A model generated the notes under the pieces. It made no database searches and had not been told where the DNA came from. It saw nothing but the letters and a program-made list of their open reading frames with translations. 64,000 nucleotides of DNA from Mycobacterium lentiflavum (GTDB lineage: Bacteria > Actinomycetota > Actinomycetes > Mycobacteriales > Mycobacteriaceae), in assembly GCF_022374895.2 (NCBI RefSeq), contig NZ_CP092423.2, positions 1 through 64,000 on the forward strand. Reading direction: 5' to 3'. Position numbers and translations under genes: made by a program. Positions 58,601 to 64,000 of the stretch are shown here, in pieces (positions within the stretch are counted from its first letter, which is position 1; the number at the start of each line of letters is the position of its first letter).

Positions 58601-59728
58601 GGAGACCGCGTGGTGTCGATAGCACGCCAGGGCCTGTCGTACGGGGTCCATGTCGCAACCACCGCCACGGCGTGGCTGGTAGGGCAAAAGCAGGCGCTGG
58701 TCAACGTGTCGAATGCGCGCATCCAGCTGCGGCTGAGCAATCCGGACGAAACCCAGATGGGTGAGGGCCTCGAGCGTCGAAAAGCCGCCCGCAACACATT
58801 GGACCGGCCCGGGTTCGGTGTTACTCGCGAGGGCCACGAGTTGCTGGTCGGCGTCCCGGAGATCACCTCGGCCACCGGCGAACGGGTGCCGACCCGACAA
58901 CTCGGTGCGGTCATTGCCGAGGTGACCGGCGTCGGCAGGCTGGAGAAGCTGGCGCGGCTGCCCGAACAGATCCAGCTCGCCCAGATCATCGCGGCGTTCG
59001 CGGAGACCGATGAGGCGGCCGACCCGTTCAATGTTCCCTTCGCCATCGGCGAAAGCGCTTTGCAGCCAACGTATTTACCGACTCGAACGGTGCCCAGCAT
59101 GCTGGTGCTGGGTCGGCAACTGTGCGGTAAGACGACGACCCTGGCGGCTTTCGGGCAGGCGGTCATGAGCCGGTTTAGTCCCGAGCAGGCACAGATCACC
59201 ATCATCGATCCCAAGACGTCGCTGATCGGCAAGATTCGGGGTCCGCACGTACGCGCGTACGCCTACACCGCCGACGACATCGACACCGTGATCGAGGAGC
59301 TGGCGGCGCTGATGCGCGACCGGCTTCCTCCCTCCGGTCTAAGTCAGGAGGAGTTGCTGAGCCGCAGCACGTGGGAAGGCCCGCACCATTTCCTTCTGAT
59401 CGACGACGAGCAGGAACTGCGCCCACATGGCGCGATCGGCAAGGCGGGCGCCAGCGCTCCGTTGTGGGGGCTGATCGAGCGCAGTCGAGAGATAGGCTTG
59501 CACGTCATTGCGTCGCGCTTGCCTGGAAACTGGGCCGGGGTCTCGGTGACGAATCCATTCCTGCAGAAGATGACGAGTTCGCGCGCCCCGACCCTATTCA
59601 TGGACAACGACCCGGCGACGGTAAAGGTGTTCGCCAGGGTCAGCGCCCAGCAACTGCCGCCGGGGCGCGGCTTGCTCGTCACGACCGATGGTGCGATCGA
59701 AGGCGTGCTGGTAGGAACTCCGGAATAG
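55649..59728 (+). CDS. eccC: ESX type VII secretion ATPase EccC (fused, three ATPase domains)
   Basis: FtsK/SpoIIIE-type motor of type VII secretion, 1,359 residues. Two N-terminal transmembrane helices (about 37-60 and 70-86) lead to three ATPase domains: Walker A GTSGSGKS (499-506) with Walker B LLVIIDE, ATAQRGKS (861-868) with VFLVVDN, and GRQLCGKT (1155-1162) with HFLLIDDE. The second Walker A lacks the first Gly, as often in domain 2. It is a single fused chain, unlike the split EccCa/EccCb of ESX-1. Follows eccB by 6 bp. The protein appears intact and potentially functional. Confidence 0.97.
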   Translation: MSKRGFVRGSRKPAPNVPPVRIAVAAPLALPEREPRNILLMIAIPALLVGIIGTLVVMYASGIRSLQSGFFPMIGLVGFGTLMFSGRLGRGRRISWGEQEKQRRAYLRQLDEDRDEVQRAAQDQRRSQLYVHGDPQKLDTVIGGPRMWERRPADPDFLDVRLGIGIQQASESAVSLQWPDVPIGEELEPVTGGALRDFILEQSKIRGIGKVLSLRSKPGFSFVGDDPGELHSLARSILCSLAVYHSSSDLKVMVVTRHPELWSWLVWLPHNQHDEMFDACGLRRLIFTSPTELEEALDAELHRKGRGPWTPPVGMSPTSMPSPIESSPGLALGPHWVIVDDNVGTPEQWEGVTGQKGMAGITVLRLATRAGLGVGFSDDSERFVLREGRLSHRGMFYAVADMLAESTANRYARALARWSPMSAGDLSETDSQGGELLRALGISDPRELDVDRLWGESRGRGDHKWAMMPVGVKQGGELQQIILRAKDFGGFGFHSVVIGTSGSGKSEYFLSLCTGIALTHSPETFIVIFVDMKFESAAQDLQGFPHVAGSLSNLGKDDRHLAERMRKAVNGEIARRYRLFNQAGARDANEYEEMRLAGRDLEPVPILLVIIDEYLELFIHHPEWIDLVIHIGQEGRGCNVFFTLGGQRLDLSSLSKVKSNIAFRVALRAETAEDSRDVIGSDAALHLPSKENGYALLKVGPRDLEQFRCFYVSAPFVVPKRAVNVNKTVAMSFSQPRALTWAYQPLSEADSEALAVADEPEEPDEFLFHADGFRKKKLVDVIRESLMSHSARPPHQIWLPPLEVSETMDVLVASWRRKPWYVDYGDNPGLVFPVGVVDIPEDHAQRVHAIDAEMDNIMVVATAQRGKSTTLMSLITSAALMYRPERVTFFCIGASLYPVEELPHVASVVSQTDKEGVSRTVASIEGLILAREAAFKQYQIDISEFRERRFGTEREGGTDPADKFGDVFLVVDNFSDLYDKDSPMGDRVVSIARQGLSYGVHVATTATAWLVGQKQALVNVSNARIQLRLSNPDETQMGEGLERRKAARNTLDRPGFGVTREGHELLVGVPEITSATGERVPTRQLGAVIAEVTGVGRLEKLARLPEQIQLAQIIAAFAETDEAADPFNVPFAIGESALQPTYLPTRTVPSMLVLGRQLCGKTTTLAAFGQAVMSRFSPEQAQITIIDPKTSLIGKIRGPHVRAYAYTADDIDTVIEELAALMRDRLPPSGLSQEELLSRSTWEGPHHFLLIDDEQELRPHGAIGKAGASAPLWGLIERSREIGLHVIASRLPGNWAGVSVTNPFLQKMTSSRAPTLFMDNDPATVKVFARVSAQQLPPGRGLLVTTDGAIEGVLVGTPE

Positions 59729-59854
59729 GCCGAATTGCCGTGATCGGCCGGGGTCCGAGCAGGTGAATCGACAGCTGTCGGAGACCCCCATAGAATCGGT
59801 GCATTCCGTGATGTTTCGACGGATACAACTTGCCTGGTGGGGAGCCAGCCAAAA

Positions 59855-59868
59855 GGGGGTATACCCCC
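59855..59868. promoter_or_regulatory. 14-bp palindrome upstream of the PE gene
   Basis: GGGGGTATACCCCC, a perfect palindrome 39 bp before the PE start, is a candidate operator for the PE-PPE pair. It resembles the GC-tract/AT-core sites of CsoR-like metal sensors, but the binding protein is unknown. Confidence 0.5.
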
Positions 59869-59907
59869 ACGGATGAAACCGGGCATTCGCAATACGGAGG
59901 GGCAAAA

Positions 59908-60213
59908 ATGAGCGGTCTGTTTGACATGGTGCCGGGCGCCGTCGACTTGTCGGCGGCGACAGAGGGAGCGATCAGCCAGGAGATGGCGGCTACCACCGCG
60001 GCCGGCTCGGCAGCTCTGGTCGGCGTGTTGCCGATGGCACCGGACGCCGATTCCATCGAATTTGCCGCCGCGCTGAACGCAGCCGGTTCGGCCTACTTGG
60101 CGACCGCGGCCGAGCACGCCGGGCAACGCGCCGCCTTCTCGGGTGCGCAGGGTCTGGCGTCTGCCACAAACGTCGGCGTCGACGCAGCCAGCGCGGCCGC
60201 GAGCGCGTTCTAA
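59908..60213 (+). CDS. PE-family-like protein (atypical, ESX-linked)
   Basis: A 101-residue small helical protein in the place of the ESX-linked PE gene. It has the PE-like two-helix composition (ISQEMAATTAAGSAALVGVLPMAPDADSIEFAAALNAAGSAYLATAAEH) but no Pro-Glu motif at position 8-9, as in PE35-like members. ATG 59908 has CGGAGGGG upstream. The PPE gene follows after 9 bp, so the two probably form a heterodimer. Confidence 0.8.
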   Translation: MSGLFDMVPGAVDLSAATEGAISQEMAATTAAGSAALVGVLPMAPDADSIEFAAALNAAGSAYLATAAEHAGQRAAFSGAQGLASATNVGVDAASAAASAF

Positions 60214-60222
60214 GCAGCCGGC

Positions 60223-61431
60223 ATGGCCGACCCCAGGTGGACAGGTCCGCCCGAGATCGTTGCTCAGATCTTCGAGGAGGGCAATCCGGCGTCGGTTGTT
60301 GCCAATAACGCGGTATGGGTCACCGAGACCACGAATAACGGAGTCGCCGCAGGTCTTTCCAGCGCCAATGCGGTGGCCACGGCGGCGCACTGGCAGGGCG
60401 TCGGCGCGATCGCCTCGATGATTACCAGTACCGGCCTCAACGCTGGACTGCAGACGCTGATGGGCTGGACCGCGGAGAAAATCGGCGTGACGACGGCGGC
60501 CGTCGAGGCCTTCATGCTCGCGAGGTCGACCGTCGTCCCGTCCGTGATGTCGCTGACCAACCGGTTCGAGTGGATCGTTTTGGCCCATACCAACTGGTTC
60601 GGGCAGAACACCATGCCAATGGGCGAGCGAGACGCCGAGTACTACGGCCATCACTGGCCGACGAACTCGACCATCGGTTGGGCCTACTCCAGCACGCTGG
60701 CCACGCTCGTCGCGGCCTTGGCCGTTCCCCCGCCTATGGCACCGATGGGCGCTTCGCCGGCCGGGCCGGCGGCGGCCGCCTCGGCCGTGGCCCAGGCGGC
60801 CGGTCAGAGCGGGATGAATGGCGCGATGCAAGCAGGGAGTCAGGCGACGCAGGGTGCGGGCCAGGCAGCGGCGGCACCCGCCGAGGGCGGCAGCCAGCTC
60901 AGTTCGATGATGCAGCAGCCGCTGCAGATGATCTCCGGCCTGACCGGCCAGCTGCAACAGGTCGCCAAGGCCCCGATGGATGCCTTCCAGGGGATGGCCA
61001 GCATGCCGCAGGGCCTGATGCAGTCCCTGACGGGTGCATTCTCTTCGGCCGGTGCGGGCAATGCAGGCGCGGCTGGCGCCGCCGCCGAGCCCGCCATGCT
61101 GGCCGGGGCGACCGGGCCCCTGGGTGGTGCGGCCGGCGGCGGCGTGGGTGGGGGCGGCGGTTTCCCGGGCGCCGGCCTGACCAGCTACACGCGTCCCACC
61201 AGCAGTTTCGAGCCGGAGGCCGGCGGTCGGCCCACCGGCTTGCGCGCCGGAGTGCTGAACGCGTCCGAGCTGCGCCCGCCCACCTCCCCGACCAGCACCG
61301 GCACGGGAGGGTCGCCGATGCCGATGTCTCCGGCCGGCATGCTGGGGCACGGCAAGGAAGGCCAAGCCGACAAGGACGTCAACCGCGCTCGGGTCGTCGT
61401 CGGCGGCGGCGAACCCCCCGACGAAACCTGA
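60223..61431 (+). CDS. PPE-family protein (ESX-linked)
   Basis: A 402-residue protein starting MADPRWTGPPE, with the PPE triplet at residues 9-11. The N-terminal 170 residues are a helical PPE domain with NWFGQNTMPMGERDAEYYGHHW (the usual NFFGxNT region altered). The remainder is Gly/Ala/Met/Pro-rich low-complexity sequence ending in an acidic/basic tail. Forms a pair with the upstream PE-like gene. No esx genes follow. Confidence 0.9.
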   Translation: MADPRWTGPPEIVAQIFEEGNPASVVANNAVWVTETTNNGVAAGLSSANAVATAAHWQGVGAIASMITSTGLNAGLQTLMGWTAEKIGVTTAAVEAFMLARSTVVPSVMSLTNRFEWIVLAHTNWFGQNTMPMGERDAEYYGHHWPTNSTIGWAYSSTLATLVAALAVPPPMAPMGASPAGPAAAASAVAQAAGQSGMNGAMQAGSQATQGAGQAAAAPAEGGSQLSSMMQQPLQMISGLTGQLQQVAKAPMDAFQGMASMPQGLMQSLTGAFSSAGAGNAGAAGAAAEPAMLAGATGPLGGAAGGGVGGGGGFPGAGLTSYTRPTSSFEPEAGGRPTGLRAGVLNASELRPPTSPTSTGTGGSPMPMSPAGMLGHGKEGQADKDVNRARVVVGGGEPPDET

Positions 61432-61532
61432 CGCTCCAACCAGGAAGCGGAAACTGCTGTAAATCTTGCATTAGCTTTGCCGGGAAATGGGTAACTTCCG
61501 CCTGTGGGGATTAACAACCGCGATGCAGGTAC

Positions 61533-62777
61533 TTGTTGACCGGCGGTGGCTATGACGGTGACCCAAGCCTGAACGATGCGGTGCGTGGAAAAGGCCTAAG
61601 CCTGGAGTTTCAGCCCATCGTCACGTTGGACAGCGGCGCGATAGTCGGATTTGAGGCGTTGGCCCGATGGCCCGACCTGGGCGGCGCGGGCCCCAACCAG
61701 GTATTCGCCCATGCCCGAGCCCTCGGGCATGATGGGCGGCTCGACCAGCAATGCGTGACCGAAGCCATCGGCGCCGCTCTGGATGCCCGACTGCCCAGGC
61801 AAACGTTGATCACGATCAACTACGAGCCGGGGACGCCGTACCCCGGCTCGCTTGCCCCTGCCTTGCTCGCGCGCGCCCGCGCACTGTCGCTGGCCTTCGA
61901 GTTAACCGAACGCAGCATGCTCGCTCACCCGAGAACGTTGTTATCGACGGTGAGCGCCATGCGACGCGACGGGTTTTTGATCGCCCTAGATGATGTAGGT
62001 GCGCAGCCAGATTCGCTCGCACTGCTCGACGTGCTGAGGCCCGACATCATCAAACTGGACATGGGATTGGTGCAACAAAAGCCGCGGCAAGCCCAGGCTC
62101 GAACCATTTCAGCAGTCCTGGCTTATCACGAACGAACCGGTACTCCGATCCTGGCCGAAGGCATCGAAACCGAAGCCCATCTCGAGCATGCTCGAGCGTT
62201 GGGAGCAACCCTGGGGCAGGGTTTCAAATTTGGTCGCTCCGGCCCAATCTCTGCAGTTCCCTCAGTATCCGCCGATTGGGCAGTCTCCCACCCGCCGATC
62301 CGAGCTACCGCGCGAACTCCTTACGACCTTGCTGAAACCGGACCCGTCGCGTGTCGCATCGGTCGAAAGCAGGTGCTGATTGCGTTGTCGGCCCATATCG
62401 AAGCTCAAGCTGGCTGCACTGCAGATCCCCCCATCGTTCTTGCAACGTTGCAACACCATCGCTACTTCTCCGCGGGCACCCGCCGACGTTATGTCGAGCT
62501 CGCCGAATTCTGTCCGCTGGTAACGGTCTTCGGCCAAGACCTTCCCGAGCATCTCGGATCCGCCATCCGCGGTGTAGCACTGCGCCCGGACGACCCGCTG
62601 TGCGAAGAATGGACAGTCGTGGCGCTGGGACCTCAACTGGCGGTGGCGCTCATCGCCCGAGAGCGACCTGGCGGCGCCACTTCATCCGAATACGATCGGC
62701 AATTCGAATTTGTCCTAACCTACGAACGCCGCGTGGTCACTGAGGCAGCCCACAGCCTCCTGGCGCGCATGCTGTGA
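61533..62777 (+). CDS. EAL-domain c-di-GMP phosphodiesterase with C-terminal DICT-like region
   Basis: A 414-residue protein. The EAL domain (about residues 20-240) has FQPIV, the signature GFEALARW, ELTER, IALDDVG, IKLDMGLV and AEGIET; the last motif is GQGFKFGR, so the catalytic set looks complete. The region after 260 (CRIGRKQVLIALSAHIEAQ ... LAEFCPLVTVFGQDLP) fits a DICT-type sensory domain. The start is TTG 61533 or 61536 with a weak ribosome site, so the start is uncertain. Confidence 0.88.
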   Translation: MLTGGGYDGDPSLNDAVRGKGLSLEFQPIVTLDSGAIVGFEALARWPDLGGAGPNQVFAHARALGHDGRLDQQCVTEAIGAALDARLPRQTLITINYEPGTPYPGSLAPALLARARALSLAFELTERSMLAHPRTLLSTVSAMRRDGFLIALDDVGAQPDSLALLDVLRPDIIKLDMGLVQQKPRQAQARTISAVLAYHERTGTPILAEGIETEAHLEHARALGATLGQGFKFGRSGPISAVPSVSADWAVSHPPIRATARTPYDLAETGPVACRIGRKQVLIALSAHIEAQAGCTADPPIVLATLQHHRYFSAGTRRRYVELAEFCPLVTVFGQDLPEHLGSAIRGVALRPDDPLCEEWTVVALGPQLAVALIARERPGGATSSEYDRQFEFVLTYERRVVTEAAHSLLARML

Positions 62778-63149
62778 TCACGGGAATGGAGCACGCCCCG
62801 GCGCCCCGGGGGCCGGCGATCAGGGGCTGACTGTTTCCCGCAGTCTCGATGCACCCGGTATCGGGCGGCGGTAAGCGCGGTGGACGAACCGGGGCGGGCA
62901 GTCGATGTAGCGACGTCGACGTGGAACGCATTGGTGTACAGCGCTTTGCGGGTTTGACAACCGCTGAGGCGATGACCGCCGATCTGGGTGCAGAAATGAA
63001 GCCCCAAGGACGTTCGGGAGCCCACAGCAATGCCCGTAGCAATAGGGTGTCGCTCGCTACGTGAGCGGGCCACTGTTTGGCCATGAGTATGGAACCGTGC
63101 ATGTCGGGGTATCTGGGGGAGGTCGAGAAATGACGAAGGGGGCACGCCC
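62778..63149. other. Intergenic gap between two EAL genes
   Basis: About 370 bp with no convincing gene; a 71-codon frame (62849-63064) lacks support. The ribosome site AAGGGGG (63136-63142) for the next gene is at the right edge. Confidence 0.55.
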
Positions 63150-64000
63150 GTGCAACACGAATCGAGTCCCCTGGAAGGGATACCGACTCTTCTGGGCTTG
63201 GTGCTGCGGCGCCTCGGGCTCGACACGGCATGGTTGTCCTTGTTTCGTGATGGCGTGCAAGTCTTCGAGGTGCTCGACGGCGACGTCGAGGCGGTGGGCC
63301 TCTCACCCGGTGACCAGTTCAGCCTGTCCGGCTCATACGACGTCCGGGTCATAGACGGGCGGCTGCCTGCAGTCATCCCCGACACGTCGGCCAACAAGAC
63401 GGCAGCCGTCCTTCCCATGACACGGCAGTTGGGTGTTGGTGCCTACGTCGGGGTTCCAGTAGTCGGCCCGGGGGGCAGCGCGCTAGGCATGGTGTGCGCG
63501 GTCAGTCAGGCGCCGAAGCCGCACCTCGCCGACGTCGATCTGCGAATCATCACCAAAGTGGCCGATCTCATCGGTGCCTTGATGGAGTCGCCGGTCGACC
63601 GATCCCCGGTCCGCGCAGATCAGGGCGAGATCCCCCGGGTGGTGGCCGAACAGAACTTCGAGGTTGTCTTCCAACCCATCTACAACGTGTCGACCGGCCA
63701 GGTCATGGCTGTCGAAGTCCTGTCGCGTTTCCCGTGCGAACCGTTTCTCCCCGATCTGGTGTTCGGCCGGGCAGCCCTGCTGGGCTTGGACATCGACCTG
63801 CAGGCCGCGGTCGTCACCCGGGCTGTGTCGTTAGTGCCGCAGCTGCCCGACGAAGTGCTCGTTGCTGTGAACATCTCCGCGTCAGCGGTGCCGGTGATGC
63901 GGTGGGATGAGCTGCTGACCGACGTTGACCCGTCCAGACTGGTGCTGGAGATCACCGAGCATAGTGCTGTCGAGAACTACGCTGCCCTCGACGACGCACT
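63150..64000 (+). CDS. GAF-EAL protein, 3' end beyond window
   Basis: Starts at GTG 63150 (AAGGGGG upstream) and stays open to the window end (283 codons seen). Residues 1-150 form a GAF-like sensor domain (IPTLLGLVLRRLGLDTAWLSLF ... AVLPMTRQLGVGAYVGVPVVG). From residue 165 an EAL domain begins (FEVVFQPIYNVSTGQVMAVEVLSRF), then LVAVNISAS and LEITEHS. The signature is EVL instead of EAL, so catalysis cannot be assumed. The C-terminal part is outside the window. Confidence 0.88.
   Translation, partial: MQHESSPLEGIPTLLGLVLRRLGLDTAWLSLFRDGVQVFEVLDGDVEAVGLSPGDQFSLSGSYDVRVIDGRLPAVIPDTSANKTAAVLPMTRQLGVGAYVGVPVVGPGGSALGMVCAVSQAPKPHLADVDLRIITKVADLIGALMESPVDRSPVRADQGEIPRVVAEQNFEVVFQPIYNVSTGQVMAVEVLSRFPCEPFLPDLVFGRAALLGLDIDLQAAVVTRAVSLVPQLPDEVLVAVNISASAVPVMRWDELLTDVDPSRLVLEITEHSAVENYAALDDA

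Noticed and set aside
59344..61365. 673-codon minus-strand frame over eccC, PE and PPE
   Set aside because: Arg/Gly/His-rich shadow spanning three real plus-strand genes.
62849..63064. 71-codon frame between the EAL genes
   Set aside because: Gly/Arg-rich, no ribosome site or similarity.

Overview
The window is the replication-origin region of a Mycobacterium chromosome. It opens at the dnaA start codon and runs dnaA-oriC-dnaN-recF-dciA-gyrB-gyrA-DUF3566-ileT-alaT, then cwsA-ppiA-Rv0010c-like-crgA-DUF881-pabA, then the leftward cell-wall signalling operon fhaA-fhaB-pstP-rodA-pbpA-pknA-pknB. Order and predicted proteins follow the M. tuberculosis Rv0001-Rv0020c series closely. Ser in place of the M. 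tuberculosis GyrA Ala90, a PE/PPE repertoire and the extra loci below point to a non-tuberculous Mycobacterium; I do not assign a species.

Bases 1-25,973 are conserved core. The tRNA-Leu(CAG) at 25,890-25,975 is the boundary. An IS481-family element (25,976-27,296) has inserted exactly at its 3' end and duplicated 15 bp of the tRNA terminus.

From about 26 to 40.5 kb lies an accessory island of visibly lower-GC, patchily coding DNA with a defence character. It holds a three-gene, start-stop-overlapped operon of a DUF3696-type ATPase, a PIN-like nuclease and an RNA ligase (28,005-30,567). It also holds a serine recombinase overlapping an ApeA-like HEPN RNase gene (32,132-34,161), a frameshifted Schlafen/AlbA_2 gene, an antitoxin-like gene, a DUF3892 gene, a small Cys-rich protein, a 21-bp iteron-like array, a possible RHH protein, and a single-gene cassette between 52-bp direct repeats. 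In M. tuberculosis only one gene (Rv0021c) separates leuT from whiB5; here about 20 kb does.

From 40.5 to 46.4 kb come two uncharacterised genes, a PPE protein with a SHOCT-like tail, a GNAT acetyltransferase, a decayed pirin gene and an acyl-CoA dehydrogenase. Core synteny resumes with whiB5 and the Rv0023-Rv0029-like genes (46.5-53.1 kb): an XRE regulator, an NlpC/P60 hydrolase, two DUF4226 proteins, an EspC/DUF2580-like protein, a DUF2694 protein and a large Rv0029/Rv3899c-like protein with a Glu-Pro repeat. Unlike M. tuberculosis, this block runs into a YbaB/EspL-like gene, eccB, a full three-ATPase eccC, a PE and a PPE (53.7-61.4 kb). That layout parallels the ESX-2 locus but has no esx pair, espG, eccD, mycP or eccE before two EAL-domain (cyclic-di-GMP) genes, the second cut by the window end.

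The two strongest leads are the ATPase-PIN-RNA ligase operon, which reads as an RNA-cleavage/RNA-repair conflict module, and the partial ESX locus beside oriC, of which the M. tuberculosis Rv0024-Rv0029 cluster may be a relic.
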